Part shown: positions 35,009 to 42,777 of the stretch, piece by piece
How the letters are laid out: each line of letters opens with the position of its first letter
How positions within the stretch are numbered: position 1 is the first letter of the stretch
From: Chlamydiales bacterium
GTDB lineage: Bacteria > Chlamydiota > Chlamydiia > Chlamydiales > Rhabdochlamydiaceae
Length of the DNA stretch: 64,000 bases
NCBI GenBank assembly: GCA_016185065.1
Contig: JACPOL010000010.1
Coordinates: 62,001 to 126,000, forward strand
Direction of reading: 5' to 3'
The notes under the pieces: generated by a model
What the model was told of the DNA's origin: nothing
The model's input: only the letters and a program-made list of their open reading frames with translations
Databases searched by the model: none
Translations under genes and position numbers: made by a program

Positions 35009-35875
35009 GTGAATTTTACAAGAGAACCCATCATAGAAACCATCATCACACCGAAGGAGGGGTTTAAGCTCCTCGTCCGCAATAGTAAGGGCGGTGGACA
35101 AGAAGAGTATCACGTCGATGCGATCGAAGTCGTCTCATTCGGCCACTCCTTTTTCTTTCGTTCGCTAGAGAAGCCGAAGAGCTTCCTGGTGCCGGTGAGT
35201 GATTATGAGATCGTAGAAGTGAAAGAGACACGCGTTGCGCTGAAAAATGTGAGCATCGAACGCGCCATTAAAATTGGCGGCGGAAGAGAAGCTCCTATGC
35301 GCAGCTCTCCAAAAGAGAGAGAGCATGTTGCCGAGAAACCCGAGGCTCTACCTGCTGCCCAAGAGGGCGAGGCTGCCGAAGAGGAGAGTTCGACAGCAGC
35401 AGGCCCTGGACGCACCGATAGACGCCGTGATCGACGCCGCCACCGCAGACGTCGAGGAGATCGCCCTGATAGCGCCGAAACCGCTGAGAAAGCCGGCAAT
35501 GAGGGTGAACCCAGAGAGACAGCTCAGTCAGAAGCAGCTGTTCAAGGAGGTGGTGCAAATGATGAGACGCAAGTTTCATCATCGATGTTCACTACTCTAT
35601 TTCCCCCCCCTCCCACACTCATCTCAGAAACCATTAGTCGTTATAAAGAAAAAGATTTCGAGCTTTCTGAAAGAGGTCTTCTTCCCAAGCCGGTAGAAGA
35701 GGAGAAAGACGAGACAGAAAAAGATGAGCAGAAGAGAGAGAAAGAGGACGATGATGATGAGAGCTCCTCCGACTCTTCTGGCGGCGAAAGCACACATCTC
35801 AGCCGTTCTTTTATGAATGAGACCTCCTTCAATACCAGCTTCACTCCTCCATTTTCAGGTGAAGAGTATCGCTAG
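35009..35875 (+). CDS. Conserved hypothetical protein with Arg-rich middle and acidic tail
   Basis: The 288-residue product has three parts. Residues 1-90 look like a compact beta-rich domain (IIETIITPKEGFKLLVRNSK, FFFRSLEKPKSFLVPVSDYEI in outline). A disordered middle contains a strongly basic run (RTDRRRDRRRHRRRRGDRP). A Glu/Asp/Ser-rich tail ends the protein (EKDEQKREKEDDDDESSSDS). There is no signal peptide. It follows gapA, where C. trachomatis has the hypothetical gene CT504; orthology is likely but unproven. The Arg run suggests nucleic acid binding, which is inference. It begins at GTG 35009; a terminator follows. Confidence 0.65.
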   Translation: MNFTREPIIETIITPKEGFKLLVRNSKGGGQEEYHVDAIEVVSFGHSFFFRSLEKPKSFLVPVSDYEIVEVKETRVALKNVSIERAIKIGGGREAPMRSSPKEREHVAEKPEALPAAQEGEAAEEESSTAAGPGRTDRRRDRRRHRRRRGDRPDSAETAEKAGNEGEPRETAQSEAAVQGGGANDETQVSSSMFTTLFPPPPTLISETISRYKEKDFELSERGLLPKPVEEEKDETEKDEQKREKEDDDDESSSDSSGGESTHLSRSFMNETSFNTSFTPPFSGEEYR

Positions 35876-35903
35876 AACTTGAAATCATTCTGCTTTGAAC
35901 GCT

Positions 35904-35933
35904 AAACTCTCGTCTCCCCTGGCGAGAGTTTTT
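35904..35933 (+). terminator. Intrinsic terminator before tRNA-Leu
   Basis: AAACTCTCG pairs with CGAGAGTTT in a 9-bp stem with a ten-base loop, continuing into a short T run. It ends the hypothetical gene two bases before the tRNA begins. Confidence 0.75.
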
Positions 35934-35934
35934 A

Positions 35935-36017
35935 GCTCGGATGGTGAAATGGTAGACACTGGAGACTTAAAATCTCCTCCCCGCAAGGGGGTGCAGGTTC
36001 GAGTCCTGTTCCGAGCA
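35935..36017 (+). tRNA. tRNA-Leu (UAA)
   Basis: The 83-base gene folds as a type II tRNA. The acceptor 5' strand GCTCGGA... pairs with TTCCGAGC before the discriminator A. The anticodon arm GGAGA-CTTAAAA-TCTCC gives anticodon UAA, a long variable arm (TCCCCGCAAGGGGG) follows, and the T arm contains GGTTCGAGTCC. CCA is not encoded. Its 3' 74 bases are repeated exactly at 37347-37420. Confidence 0.95.
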
Positions 36018-36023
36018 AGCAAA

Positions 36024-36050
36024 AGCCTGGCGTAAGCCAGGTTTTTTTTT
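36024..36050 (+). terminator. Intrinsic terminator of tRNA-Leu
   Basis: CCTGGC-GTAA-GCCAGG forms a six-bp GC-rich stem, extended by a G-U and an A-U pair, followed by a run of ten T residues. It ends the tRNA transcript. Confidence 0.92.
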
Positions 36051-36394
36051 GCTCGGAAGCAAGCTTCTTCAAGTCAATGATTTGCATGCTTTTTTTGATT
36101 CAATCTGTTCGGCAATTGCAAAATAGTAACAAGCTATGTTAAGATCTTTGCTGTGAAAACAATAAAATCGAAAAAACCTCTTTTTGAAGTGGTCAAGGAC
36201 GCGGGGATCGCCTCTGCTCCTACGGCTTTTGTTTTCCGCAACATTTCTCTCTCTTCTGTGCTGCTGATCCGCCCCACGGCGGAATAATATTTAATCTTCT
36301 CACACTTTTTTGTTTCCGTAGCCCGACTTGAAAGTCGGTTATGTAAACACTCGTTTTATAAAAAATTTTTTAAATTATTTAAGGAGAAAAATAT
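36051..36394 (+). other. Gap with possible 44-codon ORF and a small hairpin
   Basis: No gene of normal size is present. A GTG frame at 36153-36287 encodes 44 residues (KPLFEVVKDAGIASAPTAF, then a short hydrophobic end); it has no recognisable domain and weak start signals, so I do not call it a gene. CCGACT-TGAA-AGTCGG (about 36322-36339) is a small hairpin. An AAGGAG ribosome site for the next gene lies at the end. The stretch forms the left part of the segment bracketed by the tRNA-Leu repeats. Confidence 0.4.
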
Positions 36395-37138
36395 ATGTCA
36401 GCAGCAACGTCTTCACCTGTCCAAAATGGACAGCCGTCAGGAGCGGTTTGGACAGCAGTAGCACCCTATGTAGTCCCCCCAATGGCAGCCTCAGCAGCAA
36501 TTGTTCCTGTCTTCAGAGATATGATTGCTAAAAGCGCCCAGCAGAAGGGAGAGCCTATCCGTAAAATGTCACTTTATAGAGGAGTGATCGAGGGCATAAA
36601 GGCAGCGCCTACGGTTGGTGTCATTGTTGGAACGCAGATGATCGTTCAAAAAGCTGTAGAGAAGGCTCTTCTCGGAGATTCTGGCAAGGCGAGCTTCTCT
36701 TCGGCAATTGCGAGTTCAGCAATAGTTGGAGCAGTATCTGCACCGGTGCTTCTTGTATTTAATGGTCAAACGATGGGCTATAGCGTAACAGAGTCTATCC
36801 GAAGATTCTCTTTCAAGCAGTGCTTTGCAATCGTCCTTCAAGAAACAGCTTTTGTAGGGGGCTTAAGTGTTGCGGATCGGTTAGCAGTCGTAATGAAAAA
36901 GCAGTTTGGCGATAACAAAGGAGTCGAGTACGCCGCTGCTTTTACAACAGGGGCATTGGGTAGCCTTGCGGGGCATCCAGCAAACACTGTTGTGACTCGC
37001 GCCCAGAGTGGCATGAAGATCGATCACATCGGTCAGTTGATGTGGGGCGCTGCACGAAAAGCGCGTGCCATCGGATGTTTTTCGGTTTTTTACAAAGCTG
37101 GTAAAGAGCTCGGTCTTTACAGCGTGACCTTTAAATAG
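36395..37138 (+). CDS. Hydrophobic protein, possibly mitochondrial-carrier-like
   Basis: The 247-residue protein has several moderately hydrophobic helices rich in Gly, Ala and Val, and no signal peptide. The ATG has AAGGAG well placed. The segment TTGALGSLAGHPANTVVTRAQSG resembles the repeat signature of SLC25 mitochondrial carriers (Pro, then small/acidic, then basic residues), and YRGVIEGIKAAPTVGVIVGTQ recalls the G-Y/F-x-P second-helix region of the same family. The match is weak and incomplete, so this is a hypothesis. The gene is the only sizeable one between the two tRNA-Leu repeats. Confidence 0.5.
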   Translation: MSAATSSPVQNGQPSGAVWTAVAPYVVPPMAASAAIVPVFRDMIAKSAQQKGEPIRKMSLYRGVIEGIKAAPTVGVIVGTQMIVQKAVEKALLGDSGKASFSSAIASSAIVGAVSAPVLLVFNGQTMGYSVTESIRRFSFKQCFAIVLQETAFVGGLSVADRLAVVMKKQFGDNKGVEYAAAFTTGALGSLAGHPANTVVTRAQSGMKIDHIGQLMWGAARKARAIGCFSVFYKAGKELGLYSVTFK

Positions 37139-37148
37139 TAGATAACGG

Positions 37149-37184
37149 TTCACAGTCCATGCCTAAAACATGGACTGTGAATTT
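37149..37184 (+). terminator. Strong hairpin after the carrier-like gene
   Basis: A perfect 13-bp stem, TTCACAGTCCATG / CATGGACTGTGAA, with a CCTAAAA loop follows the stop by ten bases, then a short T run. Confidence 0.85.
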
Positions 37185-37346
37185 CACTTCAAGCCTCTTA
37201 AGAAAAATCTCCAAAAAGCACACAAGCGAATCTTGAGATACAACCTGTTGAGAACAAATGGCGAAGTAGTGTTGAGCTTGCGCAATCTCAGGCTTTCTCG
37301 GGTCGCCGTTTTGCGCGATGAGGTAGCAGGCAAAGCGCGAGAGGTA

Positions 37347-37420
37347 GTGAAATGGTAGACACTGGAGACTTAAAATCTCCTCCCCGCAAGGGGGTGCAGG
37401 TTCGAGTCCTGTTCCGAGCA
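37347..37420 (+). repeat. tRNA-Leu 3' fragment, exact 74-base direct repeat
   Basis: These 74 bases are identical to bases 35944-36017 of the intact tRNA-Leu. The 5' acceptor strand is replaced by unrelated sequence (GCGCGAGAGGTA), which cannot pair with the 3' CCGAGCA end, so this copy is not a functional tRNA. The two copies are 1,403 bases apart in the same orientation, as expected of attL/attR around an element inserted at the 3' part of a tRNA gene. No integrase is present in between. Confidence 0.85.
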
Positions 37421-37557
37421 TCTTTTCAGTCAAAATGCTAGTCAAAAAGCTGCTTTATTGTTATTACGTAAAAAAGCGTTCCGCCTTACAAATAAATAGT
37501 GAAGGTTTTCGGTTGCGTTATTGATCCAGAATTTAACAAACAGAGGCCGAAGCGAAA

Positions 37558-38925
37558 ATGAGAAGACTCTTTACGCTGATAGCGATCATAGCCCATTCGG
37601 CTGGCCTATTCGGAGCAACTGATAAGGCCTATGTTGCAAACTCGGGAAATAACAACGTAAGTGTAATCGACACGACGCTCAACACAGTTATCGCCACAGT
37701 GCCAGTAGGGAGCTTGCCTCTGTTTATCACGATCATTCCCGATGGCACAGAAGCTTACGTCTCAAACTTTAATGGTGCTAGCGTTTCTGTGATCGACACA
37801 GCTACGGATGCTGTCATTGCAACTGTCGGTGTGGGGAGTCATCCTGGTGCTATCGCAGCTTCTCCGAACAGCTCGACAGTTTATGTGATCAACCGCGGAA
37901 GTAACAGTGTGAGCGTAATTGACACGACGACACATGCGGTTGTGGCCACAGTGAATATCGTCCCATCCAATCCTCCAGGGGAGTGGATTGCTATTACTCC
38001 GAATGGTGACACTGTTTACGTGGCAGGTCCCAACGATAACGTCATCGATGCTATCGATACTACGACGAATACTGTTGTTGCAACGCCTACTCTGGGTGTA
38101 ACGCCTGTTTTTTTCGCTATTACACCAAGCGGAAACAGAGTTTATGTAGCCAACGAGGATAGTGACAATGTCAGCGTGGTTTCTACTGTAAGCAATACGG
38201 TGATTGCAACTGTGGATGTAGGAACACTACCTATCTTTGTTAACGTCACGCCTCAGGGAAACAAGGTCTACGTTTCAAACCGTACCGACAGTAGCGTTAA
38301 CGTCATTGATACCGCCACCAATCTGGTCATTGCAACAGTTGCCGTGGGTTCGGGGCCTGTTTATGGCGTGGTCACTCCAGATGGGACTAAACTCTTTATC
38401 CTAAATTCTTTTGGAACCACAGTGAGCGTAATCGATACAACACTCGATGCTGTTGGCGATACAGTTTCTATAGCTGGCAATCCTCAATATGGTGCTGTTA
38501 CGCCCGATGGATCAAAAGTTCTTATCACTGCAAACGATGACAATACCTATGTCATCGATACGGCAACTGATGCAGTGATCGCGACGATCCCTGTTGGAAG
38601 CACCCCTCAGCAGGTTGCGATTATTCCCGCCTCTCAGAATACCGCTCCCGTTACACCAACGCTGATCAGTGCTAAGGCAAAAGCAAGCGTATTTCTCAGC
38701 GAGGCTGACTACTTTATCGTTCTTAAATGGAATCCTAGCGTGTCTGCTGGTGTTACGGAATATCGTATTTTAAGAGATGGAGTCCAGATTGGTACGGTCT
38801 CGAGCAGCGCGCCTCTGAAATTCGAAGACCATAACCGAAAAAAAGGAAAGAGCTATACGTATCAAGTCATCGCCGTCAGCAGCGGTGGAGAGAGCGCGCC
38901 TCTTTCGGTTACCATCAAAGCTTAG
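37558..38925 (+). CDS. Exported YVTN beta-propeller protein with fibronectin type III-like domain
   Basis: The 455-residue protein has a signal peptide (MRRLFTLIAIIAHSAGLFGA), then eight repeats of about 42 residues from residue 23 to about 360. Each is built on a Y-V-x-N ... VSVIDT-T-TNTVIATVPVG pattern, the YVTN type of beta-propeller. A C-terminal FN3-like domain follows (LKWNPSVSAGVTEYRILRDG, YTYQVIAVSSGGES). Such proteins usually bind partners at the cell surface. The repeats are similar enough at DNA level to allow recombination. The gene lies just outside the tRNA repeat. Confidence 0.85.
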   Translation: MRRLFTLIAIIAHSAGLFGATDKAYVANSGNNNVSVIDTTLNTVIATVPVGSLPLFITIIPDGTEAYVSNFNGASVSVIDTATDAVIATVGVGSHPGAIAASPNSSTVYVINRGSNSVSVIDTTTHAVVATVNIVPSNPPGEWIAITPNGDTVYVAGPNDNVIDAIDTTTNTVVATPTLGVTPVFFAITPSGNRVYVANEDSDNVSVVSTVSNTVIATVDVGTLPIFVNVTPQGNKVYVSNRTDSSVNVIDTATNLVIATVAVGSGPVYGVVTPDGTKLFILNSFGTTVSVIDTTLDAVGDTVSIAGNPQYGAVTPDGSKVLITANDDNTYVIDTATDAVIATIPVGSTPQQVAIIPASQNTAPVTPTLISAKAKASVFLSEADYFIVLKWNPSVSAGVTEYRILRDGVQIGTVSSSAPLKFEDHNRKKGKSYTYQVIAVSSGGESAPLSVTIKA

Positions 38926-39128
38926 AAAAGCGCTTCCTTCTTTGACTGAACGAAGAGAGGTCCCTGGAGAGGTGATGGCAAAAATCCCGCTGGCCGCTTT
39001 TTTGCGCTTTAAAGAACTCCTTCCTAAAGAAAGGGGATTCTCTTCGGCTTAAGGATAAGAGAGAATAGGAATCCCGCTAAAGACTCGGCCCTGAAGAGCC
39101 GAGATTGTGGCGAGGGGCCGTTCAAAAC

Positions 39129-39617
39129 ATGGAAGTCTCATTGAAGCAGAATAGACGCCACCTCCTTTTTAATTTAGCAATCATACTCAAGGGGATAGAT
39201 GGTCTTCTCGAATTTGTTGGAGGGCTTTTTTTTGTTTTCTTGAAAAAGCAGGGTGTCTTGGATTCTATCTCAAAAGTTCTTCACTATAACCTATTTAAAA
39301 TATCGAACGAGAGTGTTTTGGATTTTGTTGATTACATGTCTCAAATGCTGTCGACAAGTACCTTCATTTTTATATCAGCTATTCTGATAGGAAATGGGGT
39401 TGTAAAAATGCTCGTTTCTGTTGGCCTGCTACTTCGAAAGTTTTTAGCTTTTATTGTAGCTATAGTGTTCTTAATGCTTCTATTGGTGTATCAAATCGTA
39501 GAGTGTTTTTATACCCCCTCTCTGGTCTTAGATATGTTTACACTCTTCGAAGCGCTAGTGATCTATGTAATTTGGAGAGAGTATCGCTACTTAAAGAGAA
39601 CCAGAGGGTTTAGGTGA
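39129..39617 (+). CDS. DUF2127-like integral membrane protein
   Basis: The protein is about 162 residues with four predicted membrane helices: near 12-35 (LAIILKGIDGLLEFVGGLFFVF), 75-95, 100-125 and 130-150. The order and the KGIDGLLE motif in the first helix resemble DUF2127 proteins, whose function is unknown. I start it at ATG 39129; a GTG at 39105 would add eight residues. There is no convincing ribosome site for either. The end overlaps the convergent folA by 27 bases. Confidence 0.6.
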   Translation: MEVSLKQNRRHLLFNLAIILKGIDGLLEFVGGLFFVFLKKQGVLDSISKVLHYNLFKISNESVLDFVDYMSQMLSTSTFIFISAILIGNGVVKMLVSVGLLLRKFLAFIVAIVFLMLLLVYQIVECFYTPSLVLDMFTLFEALVIYVIWREYRYLKRTRGFR

Positions 39618-40121
39618 TCGATAAGAGATTTTATATTTTGCTATCGATAGTTCTTCGAGGTGTTCACTGCTTTCTTGAAGTGCAGACTCTAAGAATTTGA
39701 GGGGAAAGAGGGTCTCTCCCGGATAGGACTTCTCCACATGCGTGATGAGGGCGTATTCGATCAGGCTCTCATTAAAGAAGAGATCGAATATCTCCGATCC
39801 GCCAATGACAAACTGAGTTTTTTCTAGGAGGTGCCTATTTTCAGAATAGGCCTTTGCAAGCTCCTCTAATCCCCCAACAGGTGTTGCGTGGGCTGGATCT
39901 ACGCTGTTGCTTCTTGTGAATACAAAGCTCGTCCGCCCCTCAAAGGCGCGAGGGGGCATGGAGAGGTATGTCTTGTATCCCATGACCATCACATGACCCA
40001 GAGTCGACCTTCGGAAGTGGTGCAAATCCTCTGGGTAGTGCCACGGGAGGGTTCCGTCTCTCCCCATGATCCCATTTGGATCGCAGGCGGCAATGGCTGT
40101 AAATTTTGGCAACAAGGGCAT
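39591..40121 (-). CDS. folA: Dihydrofolate reductase
   Basis: The enzyme reduces dihydrofolate to tetrahydrofolate with NADPH. The 176-residue product has IAACDPNGIMGRDGTLPWH, the acidic active-site residue in EDLHHF, the NADPH-binding VMVMGYKTYLSM, and FVIGGSEIFDLF. I start it at ATG 40121 (MPLLPKFTAIAACD) because sequence before that belongs to the flanking palindromic element. Tetrahydrofolate also feeds Fmt, encoded earlier in the window. Confidence 0.92.
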   Translation of the reverse strand: MPLLPKFTAIAACDPNGIMGRDGTLPWHYPEDLHHFRRSTLGHVMVMGYKTYLSMPPRAFEGRTSFVFTRSNSVDPAHATPVGGLEELAKAYSENRHLLEKTQFVIGGSEIFDLFFNESLIEYALITHVEKSYPGETLFPLKFLESALQESSEHLEELSIAKYKISYRSPKPSGSL

Positions 40122-40174
40122 GTGAAGTTTAGAGGGTGTCTGCAAAGGCAGCAACATGCTTTTTTAGTCTTTTC

Positions 40175-40246
40175 GGCAGACTTTAAATTGTCTTTCTTAG
40201 CCTACTTTCTCAAGTATGTCCTGCGAAAGACAATTTAAATTCTGCC
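40175..40246. repeat. Palindromic intergenic element with 22-base arms
   Basis: Bases 40175-40196 and 40225-40246 are complementary at 21 of 22 positions (GGCAGACTTTAAATTGTCTTTC on the left). Weaker outer complementarity (TGCAAAGGCAG with CTGACTTTGCA) extends the structure from about 40138 to 40285. It lies between the divergent folA and hydrolase genes, so it is not a terminator for either. Confidence 0.7.
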
Positions 40247-40288
40247 AAAAACTCTTAAAAAATCAAAGTTTCTGACTTTGCAGCTGTG

Positions 40289-40912
40289 ATGTATGTTGTC
40301 AGTTGCATACTCTCTGAGCCGATCAGCACTCTCAGAGCCTTCTTCGAATGGCTTATCTATGGCTGGGGAGGAGAGCCCCACTTCTCAGGGGTGAACCCAA
40401 CAGCGATCACGGAAGAGCAGCGCCGCTTTAACCCGGTTCTCTGCCTGCATGGTAACTACAATAGTCCAGCGTCTTTCACGAGTATCGCTGCAGCTTTTCA
40501 AGAAGATCCCCACTACCATCCCGCTGTTTTTACGGTCAGCCTTCCGCATGGGGAAATAACCGCAGAAGATAGGAACATTATCAATACAAAAATGGCGCAG
40601 ATTCGGGCTCTTTTTGGATCCCGGGTAGAGATAGACCTAATCGGCCACTCGCGTGGGGGTGCTCTTGCATACGAGAGAGATGGGCAGCTAGGAGTGGGCC
40701 GCGTGATACTTCTCGGCACTAGGGAGCATGGCAATTGGAATAGAGCTTTTTCCATTCACGGCACCTATGATAATCTCATTGGACAGCGAGATACACAGCT
40801 CCTTGCAAGAAGGGCGCTCTCAAATCCAGAACACATCCAGATGCTGCAGGTGGGCCACACAGGCCTGCTCTTCGCAGCTGGCCCTCAGATCATTAGGAAT
40901 CTATCTAGTTAA
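40289..40912 (+). CDS. Alpha/beta hydrolase (lipase/esterase-like)
   Basis: The 207-residue protein has LCLHGNYNSPASF (oxyanion-hole HG motif), the nucleophile elbow LIGHSRGGALAY, and a C-terminal VGHTGLLFA histidine. These fit a serine hydrolase triad, with the acid probably in the SIHGTYDNLIG strand. The N terminus is mildly hydrophobic (VVSCILSEPISTLRAFFEWLI) but not a clear signal peptide. The substrate is unknown; Asp-Asn in place of a clear Asp before the final His leaves some doubt. ATG 40289 is preferred to GTG 40286. Confidence 0.7.
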   Translation: MYVVSCILSEPISTLRAFFEWLIYGWGGEPHFSGVNPTAITEEQRRFNPVLCLHGNYNSPASFTSIAAAFQEDPHYHPAVFTVSLPHGEITAEDRNIINTKMAQIRALFGSRVEIDLIGHSRGGALAYERDGQLGVGRVILLGTREHGNWNRAFSIHGTYDNLIGQRDTQLLARRALSNPEHIQMLQVGHTGLLFAAGPQIIRNLSS

Positions 40913-40977
40913 ATCCTCTTGTTGAAAATTTCCAAAAGAAGAAGACTATTTGTCTCTAAGTATAGGGCTGAAAAGAG

Positions 40978-41616
40978 ATGGGTCCAGATCCTCGCACAAT
41001 TTACCCCATAAAAGAGTACAAGGGCGCGGTGTTTTTAAAGCCTTTTGTGAAGGCTAGCAACATTCACGTCGGCGAATATACCTACTTCGACGATCGCAGG
41101 CATGGTCCTGAGAAGTTTGAGGAGTATAACGTCTTGTACAACTACGACTTTGCAAAAGTGAAGCTCGTCATCGGGAAGTTCTGTGCAATAGCTGCGGAGA
41201 CGCGCTTCATCATGACAGGAGATCACAAGCTCGATGCGATCAGCACCTACCCATTTCCGATATTTGGAGAGGGTTGGGAGAGCGCCTTCAATGTCTACGA
41301 TCTTCCTGTAAAAGGAGATATCTTGGTGGGCCACGACGTCTGGTTCGGTTACGATAGCCTAGTGAAAAATGGGGTGACAATTGGAAATGGGGCGATCATT
41401 GCAGCGCGCGCTGTCGTCGTTAAGGATGTGCCCGCCTACTCTATCGTCGCCGGAAACCCTGCGAAAGTTGTGAAGATGCGCTTTGATGAGAAGACGATCG
41501 CGCGCCTTCAAAAGATCGCCTGGTGGGATTGGGAGATCGAGAAGATTAATCAGAATTTAAAATTGATCTGCAATCTCGATGTAGATCGTTTAGAAGAAGC
41601 AAGTCTAAAAAAATAA
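40978..41616 (+). CDS. Hexapeptide-repeat acetyltransferase, xenobiotic (Vat/CatB) type
   Basis: The 212-residue protein is a left-handed beta-helix acyltransferase. IHVGEYTYFDD, KFCAIAAETRFIMTGDHKLD (a loop with the catalytic-type His) and GHDVWFGYDSLVKNGVTIGNGAIIAA mark it as the xenobiotic acetyltransferase group. That group includes streptogramin and chloramphenicol acetyltransferases as well as many enzymes for other small hydroxyl substrates. Acetyl-CoA is the likely donor. Whether it gives resistance cannot be told from sequence. It lies 15 bases before the next gene, likely co-transcribed. Confidence 0.85.
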   Translation: MGPDPRTIYPIKEYKGAVFLKPFVKASNIHVGEYTYFDDRRHGPEKFEEYNVLYNYDFAKVKLVIGKFCAIAAETRFIMTGDHKLDAISTYPFPIFGEGWESAFNVYDLPVKGDILVGHDVWFGYDSLVKNGVTIGNGAIIAARAVVVKDVPAYSIVAGNPAKVVKMRFDEKTIARLQKIAWWDWEIEKINQNLKLICNLDVDRLEEASLKK

Positions 41617-41631
41617 CACCCGCTTAAGTTT

Positions 41632-42777
41632 ATGTTTCTCATTGCAACTGCTATTACTTTTATCGCCTGTCACGGCGGGCCGGCCGACCACTTCGCGACA
41701 TTTGCGGAGAAGCTAAAAGAAGAGGGCCATCAGGTTCGGGTATACGCGTCGGGGCCTGCGTTAAAGAAGTTTGAGGAGCGTCATGTCGATGTTGCGCTCA
41801 CCTTTAATGCCGAGGGGCTCTCAAAAGAAGAAGGGAGTCTTCTTGCAGCGCAGATCGCAAGAAGCTGCAATAAGACAGAGCTCGTCATTACCGATGTCGG
41901 CCACTCTTTTGATCTGACTCTTCAGAAGGCTCTAGCGGAAGAGGCTCCCAGTGCTACGCGCGCTGCCTACTATGACAATCCAGAGCCCTATGTACCGGGA
42001 GGCTATTCTAAAGTTGCGGCTGAAGTCGTGCTCGCTGCACAGAGAGTTCTATTTGCAAATGCGAATCTCGCATCTCAGCCTATCTACTCTGAGAGGGATC
42101 AAGAGGTGAAGCTGCCCCCGGAAAAGAGGATTGGCGTTGGCTACTATCCCACCGAGCAAGCTGAAAAGGTCGCGGCAAAACGTGCAGAGAGCGGGCGCAA
42201 AATGCGCGTTGAATTCTTTGCTCAAAATGCATTGAAAGAGAGGGGGCAGAAGCTGCTAGTCTACTTCGGAGGAAATAATGAGGAGTATTTTTCCCGCGCT
42301 CTTCCCGCACTTCTCCGTTTAATCGATGAAGGGATGGAGCAGAAAGACCTATCGAACATCGTGCTTGTACTTCAGCAGCACCCGGGAGCTAAGAGTAAAA
42401 ATCTGGATAGGCGCGCATTTGAAGCTTGGATCGAACGGAGCGGCGCAAAGACGAGAGCTCCGAAGGTGATCATCTCCGATCGAAGCTCTGATGAGATGCA
42501 GCTGGTTGCAGATGCAGCACTCTACTATCAGACGAGCATGGGCCCCCTATTTGCGCTGGCTGGCATCCCCACAATTCAGGTGGGTCATGAGAGATACGAA
42601 GATATTCTTGTTCGAGGTGGAGTCTCTCCCTCAATTACAAATGCTGCAGAGCTAATCAAAGCCATTGCACAAGTAGATCCTCAGCCACTTTCAAATGAGA
42701 GGCGCAGAGGGCTTTTTGCAAGTTTAGGCATAAGAGATAACTGGAATGAAACAATCGCACTGGGAGAAGTGAGATGA
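41632..42777 (+). CDS. Glycosyltransferase-like (GT-B-type) protein
   Basis: The 381-residue protein opens with FIACHGGPADHFATFAEKLKEEGHQVRVY, which resembles the first Rossmann strand and the Gly-Gly loop of GT-B enzymes. A second half has LLVYFGGNNEEYF, VLVLQQHPGAKS, VIISDRSSDEMQLVADAAL and MGPLFALAGIPTIQVGHE, in the style of the sugar-nucleotide-binding domain. No exact family is certain; it could also be a 2-epimerase-like fold. The gene overlaps the next (MORN protein) by four bases (ATGA), so the two are coupled. Confidence 0.5.
   Translation: MFLIATAITFIACHGGPADHFATFAEKLKEEGHQVRVYASGPALKKFEERHVDVALTFNAEGLSKEEGSLLAAQIARSCNKTELVITDVGHSFDLTLQKALAEEAPSATRAAYYDNPEPYVPGGYSKVAAEVVLAAQRVLFANANLASQPIYSERDQEVKLPPEKRIGVGYYPTEQAEKVAAKRAESGRKMRVEFFAQNALKERGQKLLVYFGGNNEEYFSRALPALLRLIDEGMEQKDLSNIVLVLQQHPGAKSKNLDRRAFEAWIERSGAKTRAPKVIISDRSSDEMQLVADAALYYQTSMGPLFALAGIPTIQVGHERYEDILVRGGVSPSITNAAELIKAIAQVDPQPLSNERRRGLFASLGIRDNWNETIALGEVR

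Noticed and set aside
36153..36287. 44-codon GTG ORF
   Set aside because: Short, no clear ribosome site, no similarity; kept only as a note on the intergenic gap.
37170..37358. 62-codon plus-strand ORF before the tRNA fragment
   Set aside because: It begins inside the terminator stem and runs into the tRNA copy; no ribosome site and no similarity.
37347..37420. A second functional tRNA-Leu gene
   Set aside because: The 5' acceptor strand and part of the D arm are missing, so the 3' end has no partner.
37131..37445. 104-codon minus-strand ORF with LGTGLEPAPPCGEE
   Set aside because: It is the antisense of the tRNA-Leu fragment and of the hairpin next to it; this is a common spurious call.
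37558..38925. CRISPR-like or tandem DNA repeat array
   Set aside because: The periodicity is that of protein YVTN repeats in an open frame, with no identical short repeats and spacers. No CRISPR array was seen anywhere in the window.
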